NCBI GenBank assembly: GCA_012961565.1 | Contig: DTZC01000206.1 | Location: 1 to 5,566, forward strand | Origin: Dehalococcoidia bacterium | GTDB lineage: Bacteria > Chloroflexota > Dehalococcoidia > GIF9 > UBA5629 | Direction: 5' to 3' | Length of the DNA stretch: 5,566 nt | Shown: positions 1 through 5,393 of the stretch, in pieces | Position numbering within the stretch: position 1 is the stretch's first letter | Layout of the letters: each line of letters begins with the position of its first letter | Translations under genes and position numbers: made by a program | Notes under the pieces: model-generated | What the model saw: the letters and a program-made list of their open reading frames with translations, nothing else | Told to the model about the DNA's origin: nothing | The model's database searches: none

Positions 1-2
1 CG

Positions 3-104
3 CTAAGCCTTCGCAGCGATAACATCGATGCCGAACCAGTGGTCCTCTATGGCATTGCGGCAGACAGAATCCTTGATTTACCGCAGCAAAAGAGTTTGAT
101 TTAA
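3..104 (+). pseudogene. Universal stress protein (UspA family), end of first domain, out of frame with the rest of the gene
   Basis: This frame is open from the left edge and stops at TAA 102-104. It encodes a stretch containing AEPVVLYGIAADRILD, which matches the part of a Usp domain just before the nucleotide-binding loop (family pattern: VLYGdpAdrIldyA). The residues expected next (FDLIIMATHGRSG) are present, but in the frame that continues at 110. That frame is closed upstream by TGA at 74-76, so the change of frame must fall between about 77 and 101. The lengths fit if one base is missing: six residues would lie between ILD and FDLI, as is usual in the family. Possible sites are around GATTT (75-79) or the A run at 88-91. 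This is either a real inactivating deletion, a sequencing or assembly error, or, less likely, recoding. The true N-terminus lies outside the window. Usp proteins are cytoplasmic and generally help cells survive stress; many bind ATP. Confidence 0.72.
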
Positions 105-109
105 TTATT

Positions 110-715
110 ATGGCTACCCACGGTCGCAGTGGCATCAGCCGCTGGTGGATGGGAAGTGTAGCTGAAAAAGTGATTAGTGAAGCCCCGGCACCGGTACTCC
201 TTATCAGGAGCCGGCAGCTACAAAACACCGAGGCTCGGGGCAAGATAAGTTTCCTTGACAAAATCTTGGCGCCTTTGGATGGCTCCGACATAGGGCAAGC
301 AGCCTTGCCCTATGTCGGAATTCTGGCTGTAAAAGCCAGCTCTTCAGTAACCTTACTACAAGCGATCTCCCCTCCAGGAACAGCGGAAGCCAGTCTCTTT
401 GGTGGACCGGACTGGAAGAAATTCCTCAAAGCCATGCATAACGCTGGTATTAGCTATCTCAAGGGCGTTGCTGAAACGCTCGAAAAGAAGGGAATCAAAA
501 CTACATATGAAATGGTCACTGGAGACCCTGCTGACAAAATAGTAGAATATGCTGAGAAAAATAACATAACCTTGATAGCCATGTCGACTCATGGTCGAAC
601 TGGTCTTACTCGGTGGGTACTAGGGAGTGTAGCAGACAAGGTGTTGCACGGAGCTGCAACACCTGTGTTCCTGGTTAGGTCTCCTAAAATGATTGTTTCC
701 AGACCTAAGGATTGA
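110..715 (+). CDS. Universal stress protein (UspA family): end of first Usp domain plus a complete second domain
   Basis: Read from ATG 110, this 201-residue product opens inside a Usp domain. Residues 2-16 (ATHG, nine residues, GS) are a UspA nucleotide-binding loop of the G-2X-G-9X-G(S/T) type with Ala in the first Gly position, followed by APAPVLLIR, the usual last strand. A linker (about 35-47) leads to a full second domain, about 48-190. It starts with ILAPLDGSD, has GDPADKIVEYA at 138-148, a second loop (STHG, nine residues, GS) at 159-173, and ends with TPVFLVR. ATG 110 has no ribosome binding site and lies mid-domain, so it is probably not the natural start; the gene is a tandem Usp with its 5' part shifted (see 3-104). 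If the frame break is real, a product from here would have one intact domain. Two strong inverted repeats lie in the coding sequence (284-319 and 639-664). It stops 60 bases before ino1, and co-transcription is uncertain. Confidence 0.85.
   Translation: MATHGRSGISRWWMGSVAEKVISEAPAPVLLIRSRQLQNTEARGKISFLDKILAPLDGSDIGQAALPYVGILAVKASSSVTLLQAISPPGTAEASLFGGPDWKKFLKAMHNAGISYLKGVAETLEKKGIKTTYEMVTGDPADKIVEYAEKNNITLIAMSTHGRTGLTRWVLGSVADKVLHGAATPVFLVRSPKMIVSRPKD
284..319. repeat. Perfect 16-bp inverted repeat with 4-base loop inside the Usp gene
   Basis: Left arm 284-299 reads TCCGACATAGGGCAAG. Right arm 304-319 is its exact reverse complement, and the loop is CAGC (300-303). The repeat spans exactly twelve codons (Ser59 to Gly70 of the ORF starting at 110), in register, so codons pair with codons across the stem. 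No T-tract follows (AATTCTGG comes next), so it does not look like an intrinsic terminator. The RNA would fold into a very stable hairpin. Its function is unknown. Confidence 0.9.
639..664. repeat. Perfect 10-bp inverted repeat with 6-base loop near the 3' end of the Usp gene
   Basis: Left arm 639-648 (AGGTGTTGCA) and right arm 655-664 (TGCAACACCT) are exact reverse complements around the loop CGGAGC. It lies within the codons for the last helix and strand of the second Usp domain. No T-tract follows. By a rough estimate, one such stem would be expected by chance in only a few percent of windows this size. Confidence 0.75.
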
Positions 716-775
716 TGACGCGATTTGGCAAGTTTAGTAGTAGAACAAAAAAGGCATAGAAAAGAGGGTTGAGCC

Positions 776-1918
776 ATGGGAAAAATAAATGTCGCTATAA
801 TAGGTATCGGTAACTGCGCTTCCTCGCTTGTTCAGGGTGTTCATTACTATAGAAGGGCAAAAGAAGGCGAAATCGTTCCCGGGTTAATGCATGTTAATCT
901 GGGTGGTTATCACGTAAGCAGTATCAACTTTGTAGCCGCTTTCGATATCGATAAGAACAAGGTAGGCAAAGACCTGGGTGAGGCTATTTTCAGTCCACCC
1001 AACAACACATTCAAGTTCTGCGATGTGCCGACTACAGGAGTTAAGGTAGCCCGAGGAATGACCCACGATGGGCTGGGGAGGTACCTGTTGCAAATTATTA
1101 CCAAGTCACCAGGGTCTACAGCTAACATTGTCGGTATCCTGAAAGAAACCAAGACCGATGTGGTGGTAAATTTTCTGCCGGTGGGGAGTGAAGAGGCAAC
1201 AAAGTGGTACATCGAGCAAGTATTGACTGCCGGCTGTGGATTTGTCAATTGCATACCCGTCTTTATCGCCCGCGAGCCTTACTGGTACAAGCGTTTTGCC
1301 GCAGCCGGTTTACCAATCATTGGCGACGATATCAAGTCGCAGGTGGGAGCCACTATCACCCACCGCATGTTGTCCAGACTTTTCCGGGACCGCGGCGTCA
1401 AGCTGGAGAGAACCTACCAGCTCAACTTTGGTGGCAATACCGACTTCTATAATATGCTGGAGAGGGAACGGCTGGAGTCGAAAAAGATATCCAAAACAAA
1501 TGCAGTTACATCTCAGCTAGACTATGAAATTGAACCGGAAAATATCTACATCGGTCCCAGTGACTATGTACCGTGGCTTACCGACCGCAAATTCTGCTAT
1601 ATCAGAATGGAGGGACGTACCTTCGGCGATGTCCCACTCAATCTGGAGCTTAAACTAGAAGTGTGGGATAGCCCTAACTCCGCCGGGGTAGTCATCGATG
1701 CGATAAGATGCTGCAAGCTAGCTCTGGATAGGGGTATAGCTGGAGCCTTGGTAGCGCCGAGTGCCTATTTTATGAAATCGCCACCTATCCAGTATTCCGA
1801 CGACGAGGCTCGAAGACGGGTTATGAATTTTATTACTGGGAAGGAGTTGCAAGCGCCGGTTTGCCTGCCAGAGGTAACTGACGAGAGGTCAAAAGAGAAT
1901 CAGGCAAAAAGCCTCTAA
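776..1918 (+). CDS. ino1: Inositol-3-phosphate synthase (myo-inositol-1-phosphate synthase, MIPS)
   Basis: It converts D-glucose 6-phosphate to 1D-myo-inositol 3-phosphate using NAD+ internally, the first committed step to inositol lipids; it acts in the cytoplasm. The 380-residue length fits the short prokaryotic MIPS form (mycobacterial Ino1 is about 370; eukaryotic forms exceed 500). Visible landmarks are the Rossmann NAD-binding loop GIGNCASS at 10-17; [14 protein letters not shown] at 128-141; NCIPVFIA at 158-165; the core segment [14 protein letters not shown] at 184-197; [11 protein letters not shown] at 217-227; and the catalytic-domain segment [13 protein letters not shown] at 292-304, followed by SAYFMKSPP at 329-337. 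The Lys residues in these segments (K187, K293, K334) lie where the family has its conserved active-site lysines. AGAGGG at 763-768 is a good ribosome binding site, 7 bases before ATG 776. The PimA-like and phosphatidyltransferase genes downstream indicate that the product feeds phospholipid rather than free solute synthesis. The Lys- and Glu-rich tail (about 368-380) is probably disordered. Confidence 0.95.
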   Translation: MGKINVAIIGIGNCASSLVQGVHYYRRAKEGEIVPGLMHVNLGGYHVSSINFVAAFDIDKNKVGKDLGEAIFSPPNNTFKFCDVPTTGVKVARGMTHDGLGRYLLQIITKSPGSTANIVGILKETKTDVVVNFLPVGSEEATKWYIEQVLTAGCGFVNCIPVFIAREPYWYKRFAAAGLPIIGDDIKSQVGATITHRMLSRLFRDRGVKLERTYQLNFGGNTDFYNMLERERLESKKISKTNAVTSQLDYEIEPENIYIGPSDYVPWLTDRKFCYIRMEGRTFGDVPLNLELKLEVWDSPNSAGVVIDAIRCCKLALDRGIAGALVAPSAYFMKSPPIQYSDDEARRRVMNFITGKELQAPVCLPEVTDERSKENQAKSL

Positions 1919-1945
1919 AATCCAGTAAGTTCGGCAAAAACGACA

Positions 1946-3070
1946 GTGAAAATCGGATTGGTCTCCCCTTACGATTATTCCTTTCCTGGAGGAGTTGTCA
2001 ACCATATTGCCTATCTGGCTCACCATTTCATCCAGTGGAAACACGAGGTCAAAATTATAGCTCCGTGTCCTAAAAGGGGAACTCGCTATTTTGAAGAGGA
2101 GATTGTCTCTATAGGTAGACCGTTTCCCGTACCGCATGCCGGCTCCATTGCCAGAATTCCCGTGTCACCCTGGCTGCCAGTCCAGGTAGGGGAAATCCTG
2201 GCTAGCGAAAATTTTGATATCTTGCACCTCCACGAGCCTTTTGCGCCCATGCTCTGCCTCAGCGCCCTCCTTAAATCAAATTGCATAAACGTGGGCACTT
2301 TCCACGCCTGCCACAGCAAGCCACGACTCTACTGGTTAGGTAGACCTATCTTTAGGAGATGGCTGCCAAGGTTGCATGGTAAAATAGCCGTTTCCAGACC
2401 TGCATTAGAATACGTGAGTTGCCACCTGCCAGATGAGTACCGCATCATTCCCAACGGGATAGACACCGAGCACTTCTGCCTAACTGGGTCCCGAAAAGAA
2501 CAATTTGTCGATGGAAAAGTAAACATCCTTTTCGTGGGTCGACTTGAAAGGCGGAAGGGGCTGGGTCATTTACTCAATGCCTGTGCTAGAGTGAAAAAAA
2601 ACTTCTCTGACTTCCGTCTCATTGTTGTCGGTCCCGGACTTGTACTACGTTATAGGTATGAAAAACTGATTGACGACATGGGACTAAACAGCAATATAGT
2701 TTTTACCGGCTTCGTACCTAGCGATGAGTTGCCTTCATACTACCGTACTGCTGATATCTTCTGTGCGCCGGCTACCGGGGGTGAAAGCTTTGGCATAGTA
2801 CTACTGGAGGCTATGGCGTGCGGCAAGCCTGTAATAGCTACCAACATTCAGGGCTACGCTAGCGTGCTGGCTGACGGCGAGGAAGGACTGCTGGTACCAC
2901 CTCAAGACGAAGAATCACTGGCTCAAGCCTTGCTTACTCTCCTGAATGATGAGCCTTTGCGTAAGCAAATGGGAGCCAAAGGGAGAATCAAGGCTCAGAG
3001 ATATAGCTGGGCAAATGTGGCTCGGCAGGTAATGGACTACTATAACGAACTGCTCAGCACCAGCGCATAG
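1946..3070 (+). CDS. GT4-family glycosyltransferase, PimA-like (probable phosphatidylinositol glycosyltransferase)
   Basis: This 374-residue GT-B fold retaining glycosyltransferase probably moves a sugar from a nucleotide donor (GDP-mannose in PimA) to phosphatidylinositol at the inner face of the membrane. The N-terminal acceptor domain (about 1-185) starts MKIGLVSPYDYSFPGGV, with the Gly-rich loop PGG at 14-16, then DILHLHEPFAP at 91-101 and TFHACHSK at 118-125, whose His120 matches the essential His of mycobacterial PimA. IPNGIDTEHF (168-177) enters the donor domain. GRLERRKG at 198-205 supplies the Arg and Lys that hold the donor phosphates, and GGESFGIVLLEAMACGKPV at 278-296 carries the EX7E motif (Glu280, Glu288). 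The C-terminal helix crosses back after about 350. There is no signal peptide or membrane span, as expected for a peripheral enzyme. The GTG start at 1946 is 27 bases after ino1 and has no clear Shine-Dalgarno, but it gives exactly the family N-terminus. Sugar and acceptor are inferred from resemblance and neighbours; another GT4 role is possible. Confidence 0.87.
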   Translation: MKIGLVSPYDYSFPGGVVNHIAYLAHHFIQWKHEVKIIAPCPKRGTRYFEEEIVSIGRPFPVPHAGSIARIPVSPWLPVQVGEILASENFDILHLHEPFAPMLCLSALLKSNCINVGTFHACHSKPRLYWLGRPIFRRWLPRLHGKIAVSRPALEYVSCHLPDEYRIIPNGIDTEHFCLTGSRKEQFVDGKVNILFVGRLERRKGLGHLLNACARVKKNFSDFRLIVVGPGLVLRYRYEKLIDDMGLNSNIVFTGFVPSDELPSYYRTADIFCAPATGGESFGIVLLEAMACGKPVIATNIQGYASVLADGEEGLLVPPQDEESLAQALLTLLNDEPLRKQMGAKGRIKAQRYSWANVARQVMDYYNELLSTSA

Positions 3071-3073
3071 GAG
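3068..3073 (+). promoter_or_regulatory. Ribosome binding site overlapping the stop codon of the glycosyltransferase gene
   Basis: TAGGAG overlaps the TAG stop (3068-3070) of the upstream gene. It lies 2 bases before GTG 3076, 8 before GTG 3082 and 11 before ATG 3085. Spacing excludes 3076 as a likely start and leaves 3082 or 3085. The overlap suggests translational coupling between the glycosyltransferase and the phosphatidyltransferase. Confidence 0.55.
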
Positions 3074-3084
3074 TAGTGATCGTG

Positions 3085-3684
3085 ATGAAGCTGGCAGAAC
3101 TCCGAAAAATTGCAGCTCAGCGAATTACTGAACCGCTGATTGCAGTCCTGGCTCGAAGCCGGTTGAAGCCAAATACTCTGACCTGGCTTGCTCTGGCGAC
3201 AAGCGTAATCGCAGCCGGGACTATCGTCACTAACCATTTATTAATCAGCGGGGTGCTCGTGCTCCTCTCCGGGGTGCTTGATATTCTAGACGGAACGCTA
3301 GCCCGCCTCACCAGTCAGACGACCCGCTTCGGCGCTCTGTTGGACTCCACCTTTGACCGAATATCTGAAGCAGTGGTGCTCCTCGGTCTGCTAGTATTAT
3401 ACGCCAGAGACGGGGGCAGTCTCGAAGTGGTGCTGGTTTTCTCGGCTATGGTAAGCTCCTTCCTCACCAGCTATATCCGAGCCAGAGCTGAAGGACTTGG
3501 TATAGACTGCCCCGTCGGTTTGTTTACCAGGACTGAGAGAGTTATAATACTAGCGCTGGGGCTACTTTTGGGTCAATTCTACAAGTTCAGCATTCTTATA
3601 GCTCTGCTGGTTCTGGCAGTATTTGGTTTCATTACTGTGTGTCAGCGTTTAGTGTACGTATGGCAGCAGATAAAAACTCAATAA
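3085..3684 (+). CDS. CDP-alcohol phosphatidyltransferase, probable phosphatidylinositol-phosphate synthase
   Basis: This integral membrane enzyme probably joins CDP-diacylglycerol to inositol 3-phosphate, giving phosphatidylinositol phosphate and CMP. The full signature D-x2-DG-x2-AR-x8-G-x3-D-x3-D is present at residues 66-91 (Asp66, Asp69, Asp87, Asp91; numbering from ATG 3085), forming the two-metal site. About six hydrophobic helices are visible, near 31-50, 52-68, 94-107, 114-131, 151-165 and 168-188. Beyond the family signature, TRFGALLDSTFDRISE, SYIRARAEG (129-137) and the RTER segment (149-152) resemble mycobacterial PgsA1, as I remember that sequence, more than glycerol-phosphate PgsA. 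The 199-residue length is typical. An in-frame GTG at 3076 gives a product three residues longer, but ATG 3085 (or GTG 3082) fits the ribosome binding site and gives an N-terminus like PgsA1. The ino1 gene two places upstream supports inositol phosphate as acceptor. A soluble-lipid alternative such as di-myo-inositol phosphate synthase is less likely, because no cytidylyltransferase is present. Confidence 0.88.
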   Translation: MKLAELRKIAAQRITEPLIAVLARSRLKPNTLTWLALATSVIAAGTIVTNHLLISGVLVLLSGVLDILDGTLARLTSQTTRFGALLDSTFDRISEAVVLLGLLVLYARDGGSLEVVLVFSAMVSSFLTSYIRARAEGLGIDCPVGLFTRTERVIILALGLLLGQFYKFSILIALLVLAVFGFITVCQRLVYVWQQIKTQ

Positions 3685-3691
3685 CCAAATC

Positions 3692-3697
3692 GGAGGT
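3692..3697 (+). promoter_or_regulatory. Strong Shine-Dalgarno for the 62-residue membrane protein
   Basis: GGAGGT lies 8 bases before GTG 3706. It is the closest match to the anti-Shine-Dalgarno in the window, and it is the main argument that this short frame is translated from GTG 3706. Confidence 0.75.
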
Positions 3698-3705
3698 AAG
3701 AAGAA

Positions 3706-3894
3706 GTGAGTGACAAAGTCTTTGAATGGAGCCTTACATCCCTCAGCGTCGCTGCGCTGCTATGGATGATACTGGGAGGCATATTCGGCATATTGGGCAC
3801 CGCCTGGGTGATTATTATCGGGCTAATAGTATGGATCGTGGGTGGCGGGGCTTTGCTCTATTTCTGGGGAAAGGACTATATGTCCCGAGTGTAG
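3706..3894 (+). CDS. Small two-helix membrane protein of unknown function
   Basis: I do not recognise this 62-residue protein. It begins with a short polar stretch (MSDKVFEW), followed by two closely spaced hydrophobic segments, about 12-31 and 33-54, rich in Ile, Gly and Trp and separated by a tight Gly-Thr-Ala turn. A short charged tail follows (GKDYMSRV). This suggests a helical hairpin with both ends on the same side of the membrane; Lys and Arg in the tail favour the cytoplasm. Translation is supported by a strong Shine-Dalgarno (3692-3697) and by its place 21 bases after the phosphatidyltransferase gene, which suggests the same transcript. There is no catalytic motif. It could be an accessory to the membrane enzyme upstream, a general small membrane protein, or unrelated. 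It is not a signal peptide remnant, since the frame is closed on both sides. Confidence 0.72.
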   Translation: MSDKVFEWSLTSLSVAALLWMILGGIFGILGTAWVIIIGLIVWIVGGGALLYFWGKDYMSRV

Positions 3895-3961
3895 CCATAA
3901 ATCATAATGCCATTCGAGTTAACCCCTCTGACCCTGTAATCAGACCCAAATAAAGAACAAC

Positions 3962-5245
3962 ATGTCTGTCATCGCAGTTATCGGCGCCCAGTGGGGAGAC
4001 GAGGGCAAGGGTAAGATAGTCGACCTCCTGGCTAAAATGGTAAAGGCAGTAGTACGCTTCTCTGGAGGCGACAATGCCGGGCATACGGTGATAAACCCTT
4101 ATGGCGAATTCAGGCTTCACCTTGTCCCTTCAGGCATTTTCCACCCCGGGGTAATATGTATCATTGGTAACGGCGTAGCAGTCAACCCCAAAGTACTGCT
4201 GCAAGAGATCGACAACCTCCGCAAACACGGTGTGGATACCAGCAACCTTTTTATCAGCGATAGGGCACATGTGATAATGCCCTATCATATTCTGCTTGAT
4301 GGACTGGAGGAGGAACGGCGAGGCGCAGCAGCTCTAGGTACTACACGTAAGGGTATTGGTCCTGTTTTTGCCGACAAAATAGCTCGCCTTGGAATCCGGA
4401 CCTGCGAACTGTTGAACAGGGGGGAATTCGAGGCGCGGCTGAGCTCAATCCTTGAACTAAAAAATGCCATTCTAACTAAAGTATACAACGCCTCTCCTCT
4501 ATCATTCAGAGATATCTATGAGCAATACTGCTCTTACGGAGAAAAGCTGGCGCCATTTATTCGAGACACCGGAGTTATTCTGCAAGACCTGATAGAGCAC
4601 GGGGAAAATATAATACTAGAAGGGGCACAGGGCACTATGCTTGACCCAGACTTTGGCACATACCCCTATGTAACCTCCTCCTCCTCACTGGCTGCTGCTA
4701 GTTGCACCGGGTCTGGAACTAGCTTGAGGCAGGTAGACCAAATTATCGGCGTTTTTAAAGCCTACACCACACGTGTAGGTGGCGGTCCAATGCCCACTGA
4801 GCTCAAGGACAAAACCGGCGACTTCATCAGAGAGCGAGCTCACGAATATGGCGCCACCACAGGTCGACCGCGACGCTGCGGCTGGTTTGACGCTGTAGCC
4901 GGGCGCTTTAGCACCCGCATCAATGGCTTCACCAGTGTTGCCATCACCCGGCTCGATATTCTTGACCCATTTGAATCAGTCAAAATATGCACTGGCTACA
5001 AACTTGATGGGGGTATTTTGAGAGATTTTCCCAGCGATGCCTCTGTCCTGAGCAGGTGCAAGCCAGTCTACGAGGAACTGCCCGGCTGGCGAAGTGAAAC
5101 GAGTGCCATTCGCCACCACAAGCAGCTTCCAGCGCAAGCCCGCCGCTATATAGAGCGCCTCGAAGAGCTCCTCGCTTGTCCTGTCGGCATCATTTCTGTC
5201 GGTGCCAGCCGAGACCAGGCAATAATGGTTGAGCAGGTCATGTAG
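3962..5245 (+). CDS. purA: Adenylosuccinate synthetase
   Basis: It catalyses GTP-dependent condensation of IMP and aspartate to adenylosuccinate, the first step from IMP to AMP, as a cytoplasmic homodimer. The 427-residue length is standard and the gene looks intact. The phosphate loop and catalytic segment QWGDEGKGK is at 10-18, with the catalytic Asp13. GGDNAGHT at 35-42 contains the catalytic His41; the third residue is Asp where many homologues have His or Asn, a variable position. GTTRKGIGP at 126-134, LEGAQGTMLD at 219-228, GTYPYVTSS at 232-240, TRVGGGPMPTE at 270-280 and TTGRPRRCGWFD at 299-310 are the IMP-, GTP- and aspartate-site segments, and TRLDILD at 329-335 carries the guanine-specificity region. 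ATG 3962 gives the family N-terminus but has no Shine-Dalgarno. The gene lies 67 bases after the small membrane protein and may have its own promoter, or may be read through from the lipid block. Confidence 0.98.
   Translation: MSVIAVIGAQWGDEGKGKIVDLLAKMVKAVVRFSGGDNAGHTVINPYGEFRLHLVPSGIFHPGVICIIGNGVAVNPKVLLQEIDNLRKHGVDTSNLFISDRAHVIMPYHILLDGLEEERRGAAALGTTRKGIGPVFADKIARLGIRTCELLNRGEFEARLSSILELKNAILTKVYNASPLSFRDIYEQYCSYGEKLAPFIRDTGVILQDLIEHGENIILEGAQGTMLDPDFGTYPYVTSSSSLAAASCTGSGTSLRQVDQIIGVFKAYTTRVGGGPMPTELKDKTGDFIRERAHEYGATTGRPRRCGWFDAVAGRFSTRINGFTSVAITRLDILDPFESVKICTGYKLDGGILRDFPSDASVLSRCKPVYEELPGWRSETSAIRHHKQLPAQARRYIERLEELLACPVGIISVGASRDQAIMVEQVM
4259..4286. repeat. Perfect 9-bp inverted repeat with 10-base loop inside purA
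   Basis: Left arm GATAGGGCA (4259-4267) and right arm TGCCCTATC (4278-4286) are exact reverse complements. The stem shares the 8-base core ATAGGGCA / TGCCCTAT with the long hairpin at 284-319. It encodes a commonly conserved PurA stretch (DRAHVIMPYH), so coding constraint may explain it. Confidence 0.6.
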
Positions 5246-5393
5246 ACATTTAGGCTTAACAGCTAATGAAGGCCCGCTGTTTCCAGAGTGCTGGATGGTC
5301 CCAGCGAAATTCGAGCTCAACCAAAGGCTCAATCCAGTTTCTTATCTTGGACACGCAAGAGGGTATGCTGACTACGAAAAAGGCGGGGGGATT
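5246..5393. other. Convergent intergenic gap between purA and dapA
   Basis: These 148 bases separate the ends of two genes that face each other. I see no supported gene. The clearest structure is a nested stem-loop at 5275-5306, listed separately. A GGCGGGGGG run (5382-5390) lies just past the dapA stop. No stem followed by a T-tract is present in either direction, so transcription end sites are not evident. Confidence 0.5.
5275..5306. other. Nested stem-loop in the convergent gap
   Basis: Inner stem TCCAG (5282-5286) pairs with CTGGA (5291-5295) around the loop AGTG. Outer stem CGCTG (5275-5279) pairs with CAGCG (5302-5306), with internal-loop strands of 2 and 6 bases. It starts 29 bases after the purA stop, where a 3'-end hairpin would be expected, but no T-tract follows on either strand. 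It could be a Rho-dependent 3'-end stabiliser, or chance. Confidence 0.3.

Noticed and set aside
725..760. A possible ino1 promoter with TTGGCA (725-730) as -35.
   Set aside because: No -10-like hexamer lies at proper spacing; only an A-run is there.
910..1254. A 114-codon minus-strand frame inside ino1.
   Set aside because: It is fully antisense to a conserved enzyme region with strong family motifs and looks like a mirror of the real gene.
1902..1914. A small hairpin AGGC-AAAAA-GCCT at the end of ino1, considered as a terminator.
   Set aside because: Only four base pairs and no T-tract, and it lies inside the last codons of ino1 with the next gene 27 bases away.
2112..2346. A 10-base direct repeat TAGGTAGACC (2112-2121 and 2337-2346) in the glycosyltransferase gene.
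   Set aside because: Both copies encode a Gly-Arg-Pro stretch with the same codons; only two copies, not flanked by any wider similarity.
3912..3940. A possible purA promoter with TGTAAT (3935-3940) as -10.
   Set aside because: The -10 match is good, but nothing at 16-18 bases upstream resembles a -35 (ATTCGA at best), so I cannot support it without transcript data.
3895..3961. The purA upstream gap, considered as a riboswitch or purine-responsive leader.
   Set aside because: It is only 67 bases, with one weak 5-bp stem (3927-3931 with 3940-3944), too short and simple for a known purine riboswitch.
4143..4152. 10-bp palindromes ACCCCGGGGT (4143-4152) and ACGCTAGCGT (2856-2865).
   Set aside because: Palindromes with five-base half-sites are expected several times by chance in a window this size, and both lie in coding sequence.
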